36,518 nucleotides of DNA from Parafilimonas sp. (GTDB taxonomy: Bacteria > Bacteroidota > Bacteroidia > Chitinophagales > Chitinophagaceae), in contig JAICKT010000002.1 in NCBI GenBank assembly GCA_025927795.1, positions 1 through 36,518 on the forward strand. Direction: 5' to 3'. A model generated the notes under the pieces. The model searched no databases. It was not told the DNA's origin and saw only the letters and a list, made by a program, of their open reading frames with translations. This document shows, piece by piece, positions 1 to 9,285 of the stretch. Every line of letters starts with the position of its first letter. Positions within the stretch are counted from its first letter, which is position 1. Position numbers and translations under genes: made by a program.

Positions 1-1503
1 TCAGTGCCCAAAGTTGATGAAATGGATTTTATTTCTGGCAAGCACAAGTATGTTTCAGATATGAAGTTACCGGGGATGCTTTATGGCAAAGTGTTGCGCC
101 CGCCTTCTTACGGAGCAAAGCTTATCGAAGCAGACCTGTCAAAAGCAAAGAATATACCTGGTGCAATTGTGGTGAAAGATGGAGACTTTGTGGGAGTGGC
201 TGCACCTGATATAAGAACCGCTACAAGCGCTTTGCTGTCTATTGATGCCAAATGGGAAGAGCGTAATGACCATCCATCCAACGAAAATATTTTTGAATAC
301 TTACTGAAGAATACTTCGGAAGAAAAAAATGAAAGAGACCAGGGCACAACCACCGGCAACGTGGAAAGCGGGTTATCTGAAGCGGCATTCAAATATTCCA
401 ATACTTACAACATCAATTACATAGCACATGTACCGCTTGAGCCGCGAGCTGCAGTGGCGCAATGGGCTGATGGAAAGCTTGCGGTGTGGACAGGAACACA
501 AAGACCGTTTGGTGTTCAGCAGGAACTGGCTGAAACATTCAGGTTAAATAAAGAAAAGGTGAGGGTGATAATGCCGGATACAGGCTCCGGGTATGGAGGA
601 AAACATAGCGGTGAAGCGGCGATAGAAGCTGCACGACTGGCGCAGGAAGCGAAGGCGCCCGTGAAAGTTGTATGGACAAGAGAGGAAGAATTTACATGGG
701 CATACTTTAGACCAGGCGGTGTGATAAAAGTGGATGCAGGCGTGAATAAAGATGGTACCATCACTGCATGGAAATTTACTAATTATAATTCAGGTGGTGC
801 AGGGCTCGACACACAATACAAAGTAAGCAACAAAAAAATAGTACATGTACCATGCAACACGCCGTTAAGACAAGGTTCTTACCGGGGGCTTGCATCTACA
901 GCCAATGTATTTGCAAGGGAATGCAGCATGGGTGACCTTGCCCGTTTAATTGGCATGGACCAACTTGATTTCCGCCTAAAAAATTTAGACGATGACCGGT
1001 TTATTGCGGTTTTGCAGGCAGCTGCGAAAGCTTTTGGCTGGAGTAAATCGAAAACTGCCGGTCATGGTTATGGCATTGCGGGCGGGTTTGAAAAAGGCGG
1101 TCATGTGGGCACCTGTGCTGAAGTGATGGTGACGAGTGATAAAGAAGTGAAGGTGCTTCGTGTAACGCAGGCATTTGAATGCGGCGCTATTGTAAACCCG
1201 CATCATTTAGAGAACCAGCTAACGGGTGCTATAATTATGGGTCTTGGCGGTGCTTTATTTGAAGCGGTTCAGTTTGCTAATGGTAAAATTTTAAACGCCG
1301 GTCTTTCAGCATACAGGGTGCCGCGTTTTAATGATATACCCAAAATTGAAGTGATTTTAATAGATCGCAAAGATTTGCCTTCTGCCGGTGCAGGCGAGGC
1401 AGGAATTATTGGTGTTGCACCTGCCATACGTAATGCCATTCTTGATGTTGCTGGAACAGCATTCAATACTTTGCCCATGTTGCCAAACGGAGTGTTATCT
1501 TAA
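1..1503 (+). CDS. Xanthine dehydrogenase/aldehyde oxidase family, molybdopterin-binding subunit (5' truncated by window edge)
   Basis: This is the catalytic large subunit of a molybdenum hydroxylase (COG1529, the isoquinoline-1-oxidoreductase beta/xanthine dehydrogenase type). In this family it binds Mo-molybdopterin cytosine dinucleotide and works with a small 2Fe-2S subunit. The reading frame is open from base 1, so the GTG at 4 is not a convincing start. Normal proteins of this type are roughly 700 aa or more, so the N-terminal third lies outside the window. Visible family features include VPKVDxxDFxSGKHKY near the left edge, a glycine-rich GSGYGGKHSGEAA stretch (cofactor region), PLRQGSYRGLASTANVFARE, the AFECGAIVNP segment, and the C-terminal SAGAGEAGIIGVAPAIRNAI, which carries the catalytic glutamate region (GAGE). 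The C-terminus is complete. The partner iron-sulfur subunit is not in view and is expected upstream. Substrate is unknown. Confidence 0.93.
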   Translation, partial: SVPKVDEMDFISGKHKYVSDMKLPGMLYGKVLRPPSYGAKLIEADLSKAKNIPGAIVVKDGDFVGVAAPDIRTATSALLSIDAKWEERNDHPSNENIFEYLLKNTSEEKNERDQGTTTGNVESGLSEAAFKYSNTYNINYIAHVPLEPRAAVAQWADGKLAVWTGTQRPFGVQQELAETFRLNKEKVRVIMPDTGSGYGGKHSGEAAIEAARLAQEAKAPVKVVWTREEEFTWAYFRPGGVIKVDAGVNKDGTITAWKFTNYNSGGAGLDTQYKVSNKKIVHVPCNTPLRQGSYRGLASTANVFARECSMGDLARLIGMDQLDFRLKNLDDDRFIAVLQAAAKAFGWSKSKTAGHGYGIAGGFEKGGHVGTCAEVMVTSDKEVKVLRVTQAFECGAIVNPHHLENQLTGAIIMGLGGALFEAVQFANGKILNAGLSAYRVPRFNDIPKIEVILIDRKDLPSAGAGEAGIIGVAPAIRNAILDVAGTAFNTLPMLPNGVLS

Positions 1504-1810
1504 ATGGTTTGAAAAATATGAGAACGTTTTCTTGATTACTACATGTCATACAATTCAACAATAGCAACTGCGCTGTCTTTTTGTTGATGCAATGTTGTGG
1601 TTGAGTTGCTATTACAATTTATAAATTTTAAAAATTATTTCATCCATCTTGTTTGATAAGCGAAAACTGCTTATAATAACAGCTCTCATTCTGCTTAATA
1701 ATTGGCAACACGAGGCTTAACTGTAAGCTGTAATTTTCGGACACAATGCAAATCAACACCTAATCGAACAATAATTTCATCAGTACAATTTATCCAAGTT
1801 AAGCAAGGCT
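1504..1810. other. Convergent intergenic region, no gene seen
   Basis: About 307 bases lie between the stop of the molybdopterin subunit (plus) and the stop of the FtsX permease (minus). I see no plausible coding frame. The only structure is a perfect 10-bp inverted repeat, AATAGCAACT at 1560-1569 and AGTTGCTATT at 1604-1613. It has a 34-base loop and an AT-rich stretch after it. This could be a weak plus-strand terminator, but the long loop and broken T-tract make that uncertain. Confidence 0.4.
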
Positions 1811-4177
1811 TTACTCTGTTCTTAAACTTTTCGCAGGATTTGTAACAGCAGCTCTTATTGCCTGGAAGCTTACAGTAATAAGTGCAATGAATATTGCAAG
1901 CAATCCCGCAAGAATAAATATTACCGGATCTAAATGCACACGATATTCTTTATAATCCTGCAGCCAGCTATTCATTATCCATCCGCTAAGCGGGAATGCA
2001 ATAAGACAAGAGATTATAACAAGTATTATAAATTCTTTCGACAATAAACCTGCAAGCCCGCTTGTTGATGCACCCAATACTTTTCTGATACCAATTTCCC
2101 TTGTTCTTTTTTCCGCTGTGTATGCTGATAAGCCAAATAATCCAAGACAAGAAATTACAATAGCAAGCACTGCAAATACACCTGCTAATTTGCTAATGAG
2201 AGTTTCTGTTTTAAACAATTGATTAAACTGCTCATCAACAAAATTAAATTCAATTGGATAGCCGGGGTTATCTGCTTTAACTACAGATTCGATTTTTGCC
2301 AAAGCTGATTTTATATCTGCATTTTGTTTAAGACGAACGTTTAAAAAATTTACGTTCGTTGTATCAGAATATATAATAAGCGGAGCAGCCGGCGCATACA
2401 TTGAGTTATAAATAAAATCATTTATCACACCAACAATCGTATATTTTTCTTTGCCATCATTGCGTGTAATAAAACTGCCAACAACATCTTTTTTGCGAAG
2501 AAATTTTGCAAGCGCTTCGTTAATGATAATATTATTACTGTCTGATTTTATATCAGCATAAAAATCTCTGCCGCTTTTTAAATGCATGCCCATTGTTGAA
2601 ATATATTCCGGGCTTACACCTTCAACCGTTATCAGTATTTGCTTTTTTGGATCTTTGCCCGGCCATGCAAAATCTCCTGTATTGCTTCCTAATTGCAAAA
2701 CATAATCATTACTTAAACTTGCACTTTGCACTATACCGGTTTGTACTAAATCATTTTTTATTACGCCGAAATTCTGCTTCATATTTCCATTTAGAGCAGT
2801 ATAAACAAGCCCCTGTTTATCGTAACCAAGGTCCCTGCTTTTTACGTGTTGTATTTGCTGGTATATAATTATTGTGCTGATGATAAGCGTAACCGAAATA
2901 GTAAACTGCAGCACAACCAATCCTTTTCTTATAAAACCTGCACTGCCCGATTTTAATTTTAATCCTTTTAAAACAGCGATAGGGTTAAATGAAGAAAGAT
3001 AAAATGCAGGATAACTGCCCGCAATTAATCCGCATAAAACGGTAATCAATAATAATGCGCTGATATGAGATGGTTGAAAAATATTAAGCGTTAATTGTTT
3101 TTCAACAAGTGTATTAAATGCAGGTAAACAAAGAAGAATTATAATAATGGCAAACAACGTTGAAAGCAGCGACATAAATAATGCCTCACCAATAAACTGC
3201 ATAATTAATTTTCCCTTTGCAGCACCTAAAACTTTTCTAACGCCAACTTCTCTTGCACGTTGTTCTGAGCGTGCTGTAGCAAGATTCATAAAATTGATGC
3301 AGGCAATAATTAAAATTATCCATGCAATTAAACTAAACAGGTTTACATATTTTATTCTGCCTTCTTTTTCTTTTCCGTTTGTGTCAAAATTATTCCAGAG
3401 GCGCCAGCGATTCATAGGATAAATTGACATTCTTGCACTTGCATCACTCATCTTTGTTTGAATATAACCATACAATTTTTTATTGATGGAAGCAATGTTT
3501 GCATTCGGTTCTGTTTCTACGTAAGTAATAGTTCCATTGGTTCCCCATTCTTTCAGCCAGGTATTTTCATTTTCATAAATTTTAAAAGGTGCAAGCCAGT
3601 CAAATTTGAATGAAACATTTTTTGGAAGGTCTTTTATAACACCTGTAATTATATAATCCTGTTTGTTATTTACTTTAAGTGATTTGCCGATAACATCTGT
3701 TGTACCGAAAAACTTTTTCGCCATTGTTTCATTCACCACCAAAGAATACAACTGATTAAATGCAGTTGAGGCATTGCCTTTTATAAACTGTAATTGAAAC
3801 ATTTTTAAAAATGGTTCATCAACATAATTACCCTGGTCATAAATATTTTTATCCTGATAAGAAAAAAGTAATTGATTGCCCCACGTACAACGTGCTGTAT
3901 TTTTTATTCCGGGAATTTCTGCTTTTATTCCCTGCGCCATCGGGCCGGGCGTTGCATCAAACGTAAAGGTTGTACCGTCGTAAGTTTGCTGGTCTTTTAC
4001 GTTGTATAAATTATTGCGGTTGCTGAAATAATGATTATAGGTTAATTCATCTTCCACCCATAAAAAAATTAAAGCGGCGCATGCAATGCCAACAGCTAAA
4101 CCAAAAATGTTTAAGAAGCTGTAAGTTTTATTTTTCCAGAGATTGCGGAAAGTGGTTTTGAAATAATTGCGAAACAT
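1811..4177 (-). CDS. FtsX/MacB-type ABC transporter permease
   Basis: This 788-aa inner-membrane protein has two tandem copies of the MacB periplasmic-core plus FtsX-domain arrangement that is typical of Bacteroidota. An N-terminal membrane anchor (about residues 18-42, after MFRNYFKTTFRNLWKNKTYSFLN) is followed by a periplasmic domain. Then come a membrane triplet with the motif ATARSEQRAREVGVRKVLGA, a second periplasmic domain, and a C-terminal triplet with the matching motif TAEKRTREIGIRKVLGA. These repeated E-[VI]-G-[VI]-RKVLGA loops are the recognised coupling segments to the ATPase. Family members export peptides, lipids or drugs, or act as mechanotransmission devices. No ATP-binding subunit or membrane-fusion protein is adjacent, so the partner must be elsewhere. 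ATG start at 4177; the motif TAACTTTC and a short heptad repeat lie directly upstream. Confidence 0.93.
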   Translation of the reverse strand: MFRNYFKTTFRNLWKNKTYSFLNIFGLAVGIACAALIFLWVEDELTYNHYFSNRNNLYNVKDQQTYDGTTFTFDATPGPMAQGIKAEIPGIKNTARCTWGNQLLFSYQDKNIYDQGNYVDEPFLKMFQLQFIKGNASTAFNQLYSLVVNETMAKKFFGTTDVIGKSLKVNNKQDYIITGVIKDLPKNVSFKFDWLAPFKIYENENTWLKEWGTNGTITYVETEPNANIASINKKLYGYIQTKMSDASARMSIYPMNRWRLWNNFDTNGKEKEGRIKYVNLFSLIAWIILIIACINFMNLATARSEQRAREVGVRKVLGAAKGKLIMQFIGEALFMSLLSTLFAIIIILLCLPAFNTLVEKQLTLNIFQPSHISALLLITVLCGLIAGSYPAFYLSSFNPIAVLKGLKLKSGSAGFIRKGLVVLQFTISVTLIISTIIIYQQIQHVKSRDLGYDKQGLVYTALNGNMKQNFGVIKNDLVQTGIVQSASLSNDYVLQLGSNTGDFAWPGKDPKKQILITVEGVSPEYISTMGMHLKSGRDFYADIKSDSNNIIINEALAKFLRKKDVVGSFITRNDGKEKYTIVGVINDFIYNSMYAPAAPLIIYSDTTNVNFLNVRLKQNADIKSALAKIESVVKADNPGYPIEFNFVDEQFNQLFKTETLISKLAGVFAVLAIVISCLGLFGLSAYTAEKRTREIGIRKVLGASTSGLAGLLSKEFIILVIISCLIAFPLSGWIMNSWLQDYKEYRVHLDPVIFILAGLLAIFIALITVSFQAIRAAVTNPAKSLRTE

Positions 4178-4190
4178 AAAGAAAGTTATG

Positions 4191-4211
4191 TTTTAAGTTT
4201 TAAGTTTTGTG
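4191..4211. repeat. Short heptad repeat upstream of the FtsX permease start
   Basis: Two perfect tandem copies of the 7-mer TTTTAAG (4191-4204) are followed by a third diverged unit, TTTTGTG. The array lies 14 bases from the permease start codon, with the -7-like sequence TAACTTTC (4188-4181, minus) between array and ATG. It is one of several 7-bp-periodic arrays in this window. Confidence 0.5.
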
Positions 4212-4452
4212 TATGTGATTTTGCAGTCACTCTTAAATTTCTCCAATGGTTATGCCAGCAGGTAAATGCTTTAACAATAACGATTTAGCAAATTAATAAA
4301 TAATAAAGTGTTCGATAGCGAACAGTGATTGTGCAGTGGCGCACATAAGTGTAAAACTATTTAGTTTGTATATTTAAAAGATATTTTCGTATGCAATTAA
4401 ATATTGATTAAAATATTATTTAAATATGCATGCATAAAATCAAAACTTGTAA

Positions 4453-5793
4453 ATGACGCTTGTTGAGTACAATAACGCTTACTGGGCTTTTTGGAAAAAA
4501 ATATTGTTTCGTTTCTTTTTTATTTACCTGGTTTTACAGGCAACACCATGGATGTGGCTGGATAATATTCCGGGCGTTTATTTTATTACAAGAAATTATA
4601 AATATTTTATTGATTGGATAGTTCGTGCTGCGAACGCAAAAATTTTTCACGTAGAAAAAACCCTGGTGCATAATTCAACCAGCAGTGATGGTTCATGGAA
4701 TTGGGCTGCACAATGGCTGTATACTTCTGTTGCATTGTGTGGTTGCACAATATGGTCGTTGATTGAACGCAAAAAAAACAACTACATCAAATTAAATTAC
4801 TGGCTATGCCTTATTGTTCGTTACTATCTTGTTCTTGTATCTTTTGAATATGGCTTGGTAAAAATCTTTCTGCGGCAAATGCCATTTCCCAGCCAGAGCC
4901 AGATGGCAACACCATTAGGAGATTTAATGCCTATGCGGCTGGCGTGGATGTTTATAGGTTATTCAAAAACTTATGAAGCATTTGCAGGCTTTATAGAAAT
5001 CTCGATTGGTGTATTGCTGCTCTTTAGAAAAACTGCAACGCTTGGCGCGTTACTTGCGCTTGCGGTTTACATTAATGTTGCAGTAATAAATCTTAGTTAT
5101 GATGTGCCTGTAAAACTTTTTTCAATTAACGTGGTGGCATGTTGCCTGTATTTATTGTTGAATGATGTAAACAGGATTCTTTGCTTTTTTGTTTTCAATA
5201 AACCTGCTGCGCGCTGCAGCATTTTCTATTTTTCTTACTCAAAAAAATGGATGCACAATTCAAGATATATTTTGAAAACCCTTTTTATTATCGCTGCATT
5301 TATAATACCTTTTTACAGATATTGGCAATTAAAATATGGCCATCATATATCTTCAGTTGCAGCTAAACCCAATCCGCCTGACCCGATAAAACCGGGAATT
5401 TATGACGTAGTTGTTTTTAAAGTGAATAAAGATTCACTGCCCATATTATCATCAGATTCTTTACGCTGGCAGGATGTAATTTTTGAACATGGACCACACT
5501 CAGGAAGCATTAAAACCACAGACACGATATTCAGGCAGCGATACAGGCGTGGTTATTTTCAATATGAAACCAATGCAGCGCAACACATCATCAACTTTAG
5601 AAAATTACCAACCGACAGTGCCATGAGCAAAGCAATTATTTTATCGATGCACTATGAAATTCCTAACGACAGCACTATACAACTTTGGGGGAAGAAAAAC
5701 AATGATTCATTGTATGTATTATTGAAAAGAAGCAATCGTCATTTTCAATTAGGCGAAAAACAATTTCACTGGTTGAGTGATTATAGCCAGTAA
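4453..5793 (+). CDS. DoxX-like polytopic membrane protein with C-terminal extracytoplasmic domain
   Basis: I do not recognise a named function. The 446-aa protein has several hydrophobic segments in its first two thirds: about 17-35, 90-106, 118-138, 180-202, 205-238 and 272-294. The motif YDVPVKLFS followed by a membrane segment resembles DoxX/HTTM-like Bacteroidota membrane proteins. After the last segment (about residue 295) comes a roughly 150-residue, mostly polar region containing PNPPDPIKPGIYDV. It looks like a small beta-rich soluble domain, probably periplasmic. The protein has no cleavable signal peptide. The gene stands alone: it is divergent from the FtsX permease and convergent with glycerol kinase (30 bases between stops). 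ATG start at 4453. A role in envelope redox or terminal-oxidase-linked chemistry would be a guess from DoxX and is not supported here. Confidence 0.75.
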   Translation: MTLVEYNNAYWAFWKKILFRFFFIYLVLQATPWMWLDNIPGVYFITRNYKYFIDWIVRAANAKIFHVEKTLVHNSTSSDGSWNWAAQWLYTSVALCGCTIWSLIERKKNNYIKLNYWLCLIVRYYLVLVSFEYGLVKIFLRQMPFPSQSQMATPLGDLMPMRLAWMFIGYSKTYEAFAGFIEISIGVLLLFRKTATLGALLALAVYINVAVINLSYDVPVKLFSINVVACCLYLLLNDVNRILCFFVFNKPAARCSIFYFSYSKKWMHNSRYILKTLFIIAAFIIPFYRYWQLKYGHHISSVAAKPNPPDPIKPGIYDVVVFKVNKDSLPILSSDSLRWQDVIFEHGPHSGSIKTTDTIFRQRYRRGYFQYETNAAQHIINFRKLPTDSAMSKAIILSMHYEIPNDSTIQLWGKKNNDSLYVLLKRSNRHFQLGEKQFHWLSDYSQ

Positions 5794-5823
5794 AAAGTCA
5801 GAGTATTAAGAATTCATTATTCG

Positions 5824-7314
5824 CTACTCATTGCTCCAGCTTTGAGCTGCTTTAATTGCCCGTTTCCATCCTTTAATTAATAATGAACTTTGCGATGATT
5901 CCATTTGTGGTTCAAATATTTTTTCAACTTGCCATTGATTAGAAATTTCATCCATATTTTTCCAGTAGCCAACTGCAAGACCAGCAAGATAAGCTGCGCC
6001 CAACGCTGTTGTTTCTGTAATCTTCGGGCGTATAACTTTTGTGTTTAGTATATCGCTTTGAAATTGCATTAAAAAACTATTAATAGTTGCGCCGCCATCA
6101 ACCCGCAATTCTTTTACTTCAATATTAGCATCGGCCTGCATTGCATTAATTACATCCATGGTTTGATAGGCGATACTTTCCAAGGCAGCTCTTGCAATAT
6201 GCACATTTGTTGTGCCGCGTGTTATGCCAACTATCATTCCTCTTGCATGTTGGTTCCAGTAAGGCGCACCTAAACCTGCAAAAGCAGGAACAAAATATAC
6301 ACCCTCATTTGTTGTTGCATCTTTTGAAAGTTTTTCTACATCAGCAGAATTTTGTATGATATGTAATCCATCGCGCAGCCATTGCACAACAGCGCCTGCA
6401 ATAAACACACTGCCTTCCAGCGCATAAAAAGTTTTATTATTTATTTGCCATGCAATAGTTGTCAATAAATTGTTTTTTGAAATAACCGGTTGCTCGCCTG
6501 TATTCATCAGCATAAAACAACCGGTGCCGTAAGTATTTTTTATCATGCCGGGTAGTGTGCACATTTGTCCGAACAATGCAGCTTGTTGATCTCCTGCAAT
6601 ACCTGCAACAGGAATATTTTTAGCTGATAAAATGTTTTCTGTATATCCATAAATTTCACTGCTGCTTTTTACCTGCGGCAAAATTGATTTCGGAATATCA
6701 AACAGCGTAAGCAGTTCATCATCCCATTGCAATGAATGAATATTAAACAACATAGTTCGCGATGCATTCGTAACATCTGTTGCATGCACTTTTCCCTGCG
6801 TGAGATTCCACAACAACCAGCTATCTATCGTACCAAAACACAATTCATTTTTATTTGCTTTATCTCTTGCACCATCAACGTTATCTAAAATCCATTTTAG
6901 TTTTGTTGCAGAAAAATATGCATCAATTACCAAACCTGTTTTTTGTTGTATGATTGATGCGTAATTTTTTTTCAGTTCGTCGCAATAAGATGCTGTTCTT
7001 CTATCCTGCCATACAATTGCATTATATAAAGGTGTTCCGGTTTTTTTATCCCATACAACTGTTGTTTCCCTTTGATTGGTTATACCAATCGCTGCAACAT
7101 CATTTACCGTTAAACCTGCTTTTGTAATAGCTTCTGCAGCGGTACCTAATTGAGTACTCCATATTTCCAATGCATCATGTTCAACCCAACCCGGCTTAGG
7201 AAAAATTTGTGTAAACTCTTTTTGTGCAACAGAAACAATATTTCCTTTTTCATTAAAAATAATAGAACGTGAACTGGTTGTTCCCTGGTCGAACGATAAA
7301 ATATATTGTGACAT
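5824..7314 (-). CDS. glpK: Glycerol kinase
   Basis: ATP-dependent glycerol kinase of the FGGY family converts glycerol to sn-glycerol 3-phosphate in the cytoplasm. The product is 496 aa from the ATG at 7314; an in-frame TTG two codons upstream is possible but unlikely, because [16 protein letters not shown] matches the usual N-terminus. Family motifs are clear: the phosphate-binding DQGTTSSR (residues 9-16), [13 protein letters not shown], the substrate loop [21 protein letters not shown], and the C-terminal ATPase segment [20 protein letters not shown]. The length is close to the E. coli enzyme. No glycerol facilitator or glycerol-3-phosphate dehydrogenase gene is nearby, so this is a stand-alone glpK. 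The minus-strand upstream region is AT-rich without a Shine-Dalgarno sequence. Confidence 0.97.
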   Translation of the reverse strand: MSQYILSFDQGTTSSRSIIFNEKGNIVSVAQKEFTQIFPKPGWVEHDALEIWSTQLGTAAEAITKAGLTVNDVAAIGITNQRETTVVWDKKTGTPLYNAIVWQDRRTASYCDELKKNYASIIQQKTGLVIDAYFSATKLKWILDNVDGARDKANKNELCFGTIDSWLLWNLTQGKVHATDVTNASRTMLFNIHSLQWDDELLTLFDIPKSILPQVKSSSEIYGYTENILSAKNIPVAGIAGDQQAALFGQMCTLPGMIKNTYGTGCFMLMNTGEQPVISKNNLLTTIAWQINNKTFYALEGSVFIAGAVVQWLRDGLHIIQNSADVEKLSKDATTNEGVYFVPAFAGLGAPYWNQHARGMIVGITRGTTNVHIARAALESIAYQTMDVINAMQADANIEVKELRVDGGATINSFLMQFQSDILNTKVIRPKITETTALGAAYLAGLAVGYWKNMDEISNQWQVEKIFEPQMESSQSSLLIKGWKRAIKAAQSWSNE

Positions 7315-7408
7315 TAGCAATAGTTTTTTTCAAAATAAAAATAAATTGAGAAGTTTTGTCCAGTTTATTTTTCTCTGCTTGTAATAAGCATAACTAAAAA
7401 TTTATAAC

Positions 7409-7768
7409 ATGAAAGAGTTTGTATTAATTTTCAGAACAACACCCAATCCCGATTTTAAACCATCAGCCGAACAACAGCAAGAAATGATGACAAGTTGGAT
7501 GAACTGGATGGGCAGTATTGCCGCACAAAATAAATTAGCGAGTAATGGCAGCAGGCTGGGCATTGCCAATTCAAAAGTTGTGAAGTCGCGCAATGTTGTT
7601 ACAGACGGACCTTACACAGAAATTAAAGAATTTATTAACGGCTTTATTATTGTTAGAACAAACACCGTTGATGAAGCAGTTGAAATTGCAAAAGAATGCC
7701 CGATGGTAACAGGCGGGGGCGGAAGTGTGGAAGTAAGAGCGGCTGTTGCTCCTGAAGACAACAGTTAA
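7409..7768 (+). CDS. YCII-related domain protein
   Basis: This 119-aa cytoplasmic protein belongs to the YCII/DGPF superfamily (ferredoxin-like alpha-beta fold). It begins MKEFVLIFRTTPNPDF and carries the diagnostic VVTDGPYTEIKEFINGF segment at about residues 70-86, the equivalent of the 'DGPF' motif. This is followed by TVDEAVEIAKECPMV. Close relatives often sit beside ECF sigma factors, but none is present here. Biochemical role is unknown for most members. The gene is divergent from glpK with about 94 bases between starts and is followed immediately by a strong intrinsic terminator, so it is probably monocistronic. Confidence 0.88.
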   Translation: MKEFVLIFRTTPNPDFKPSAEQQQEMMTSWMNWMGSIAAQNKLASNGSRLGIANSKVVKSRNVVTDGPYTEIKEFINGFIIVRTNTVDEAVEIAKECPMVTGGGGSVEVRAAVAPEDNS

Positions 7769-7779
7769 TTGCATTACAT

Positions 7780-7820
7780 AAGCAGCAACTGTTTTTATAA
7801 GCAGTTGCTGCTTGTTTTTT
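7780..7820 (+). terminator. Intrinsic terminator after the YCII gene
   Basis: Perfect 12-bp stem: AAGCAGCAACTG at 7780-7791 pairs with CAGTTGCTGCTT at 7802-7813 across a 10-base loop. It is followed by GTTTTTT (7814-7820). It starts 12 bases after the stop codon of the YCII gene, and the T-tract points to termination of plus-strand transcription. Confidence 0.88.
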
Positions 7821-8120
7821 AGCGAATAAAGAACAGCGAATAGTATTGAAGATGTAAACGCAATTTTATTTTTAATTAACGTAATTGAATGAAATTTTTT
7901 TTGAGCAGTTGCGTTTATTCATATCATGATTGCCATAGAAAAATTTGAAGATGATAACACTTTACAACTACCTTTAGTAATAGCTGATTTAATTGTGCAA
8001 CTTCATCTAAGCTAACCGCGATTCCCGCTTTCTATTTATACTTTGTTTCGCTGTGTTTTAAAATATGTTGTATGTTGCAAGCAGTAACAACATAAACTTC
8101 ATTAAACAATATTGCCAGTT
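7821..8120. other. Intergenic region before the DUF1080 gene
   Basis: About 300 bases follow the terminator. A 29-codon open frame (7926-8015, plus, ATG start) exists, but I see no family resemblance and do not call it a gene. No clear TAnnTTTG promoter was found; TATACTTTG at about 8038-8046 is an imperfect match. Otherwise nothing recognisable. Confidence 0.4.
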
Positions 8121-8945
8121 ATGAACAAAAAGATTTTTCTTATCGCCTGCTGTTTTTTTTGTTTTTATATTCTTAAAGCTCAAACAGAAGCGGATACTGC
8201 AACCATGTATCCAGGCTTGCAATATAGAGGCGACACAACAAAACCGGAAGCAACAGAATTTTACAGACCAGTTCCGCCGATTGTAACACCTGGCGCAACG
8301 CCACAAGATGCGCCTTCTGATGCAGTGATTTTATTTAATGGAAAAAGTTTGGATGCATGGGAATCTGCAAACGATACAACAAAGCCTGCTGACTGGATAA
8401 TTGATAACGGAGAACTTACCGTAAACAAAAAAGGTGGTGGAAGTATTCAGACAAAACAACATTTTTTAGATTATCAATTACATCTTGAATGGAAAGAACC
8501 AATAGATATTGAAGGCAAAGGACAAGCGCGTGGTAACAGCGGTGTGTTTCTTGCTTCAACAGGTAAAGGCGATGCGGGTTATGAAGTGCAAATTTTGGAT
8601 TGTTACAACAACACAACATATGTAAACGGCCAAACTGCTGCTGTTTATAAACAAGGAATTCCATTAGCAAATGCCTGTAAAAAACCAGGCGAATGGCAAA
8701 CGTATGACATCATTTGGACGGCTCCGCGTTTTGACGCAAATGGTAACTTAACCGACTCTGCAAAAGTTACTGTTTTACATAACGGCGTGCTTGTACAAAA
8801 TGATTTTCATTTAAGAGGTGTTACAAGATATATTGGATTGCCATATTATAAGGCACATGGTGCAACTTCAATTAAGTTACAATCACATGGTGATCCAAGC
8901 AAGCCAATAAGTTTTAGAAATATTTGGGTAAGAGCTTTGGATTAA
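8121..8945 (+). CDS. Exported DUF1080 (3-keto-disaccharide hydrolase-like) protein
   Basis: This 274-aa secreted protein has a signal peptide at residues 1 to about 20 (MNKKIFLIACC...LKAQ) and one DUF1080 domain (PF06439), a concanavalin/laminin-G-like jelly roll. Characterised members of this family hydrolyse 3-keto-glycosides or bind sugars. Domain hallmarks are visible: DAVILFNGKSLDAWE at about 71-85, a WIIDNGELTVNKKGGGSIQT stretch, GNSGVFL, YEVQILDCYNN, GEWQTYDIIWTAPRFD and a C-terminal ISFRNIWVRALD. The ATG at 8121 is preferred to an in-frame TTG at 8112 because it gives a normal signal peptide. A terminator follows. No partner dehydrogenase (GFO/IDH) lies next to it, though a TIM-barrel isomerase-like protein of the kind often found with such enzymes is 2.2 kb away on the other strand. 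Confidence 0.9.
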   Translation: MNKKIFLIACCFFCFYILKAQTEADTATMYPGLQYRGDTTKPEATEFYRPVPPIVTPGATPQDAPSDAVILFNGKSLDAWESANDTTKPADWIIDNGELTVNKKGGGSIQTKQHFLDYQLHLEWKEPIDIEGKGQARGNSGVFLASTGKGDAGYEVQILDCYNNTTYVNGQTAAVYKQGIPLANACKKPGEWQTYDIIWTAPRFDANGNLTDSAKVTVLHNGVLVQNDFHLRGVTRYIGLPYYKAHGATSIKLQSHGDPSKPISFRNIWVRALD

Positions 8946-8962
8946 AACAATATATAATTATG

Positions 8963-9006
8963 AAAGTGGGAAGTGAATTTTGCATTTGCTTCTCACTTTA
9001 TTTTTA
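8963..9006 (+). terminator. Intrinsic terminator after the DUF1080 gene
   Basis: AAAGTGGGAAG (8963-8973) pairs with CTTCTCACTTT (8989-8999), 11 bp with one G-U pair, across a 15-base loop. It is followed by ATTTTTA. It lies 17 bases after the stop codon at 8945 and is oriented for plus-strand transcripts. Confidence 0.75.
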
Positions 9007-9035
9007 AACGCAGTTGATGCAGCATCACATGCAAT

Positions 9036-9204
9036 TTAAAAAGCGCGAACAATGTGATGTAAAAAATTGAAGTAACTGAGTTCAGAACTGGCAATAATTT
9101 CTTCCGAAAGTTTCGCCTGGATTATTAAATATCTTAAAGCTGCAAAATCAATATCATTACATAAAATGTGAAATACATCTCCGTTTAAATTTTTTACGCT
9201 GAAA
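9036..9204 (-). pseudogene. Possible gene remnant without a start codon
   Basis: On the minus strand, a frame of about 55 codons is open between a TAA (upstream) and a TAA at 9036-9038. It reads like genuine protein (..DVFHILCNDIDFAALRYL.. ending ..NFLHHIVRAF), with balanced acidic and hydrophobic residues. It has no ATG, GTG or TTG start, and the frames just upstream are broken near a run of six A (minus strand). I do not recognise the family. It may be the 3' end of a decayed gene or of one split by a one-base shift. The serine hydrolase gene ends 80 bases further upstream in the same direction. Confidence 0.35.
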
Positions 9205-9285
9205 GTTTTTTATAGATGAGGAAGATACAGTTGCTGATGTTGACAAATAAACAACTAAGAGGTACCAACATTAAAATTCATTTGC

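Noticed and set aside
1560-1613. 10-bp inverted repeat as a terminator of the molybdopterin subunit gene
   Set aside because: The loop is 34 bases and the T-tract is interrupted; not strong enough to call.
7926-8015. 29-codon small open frame in the gap before the DUF1080 gene
   Set aside because: Too short to judge, no promoter motif or recognisable peptide; chance is the simplest explanation.
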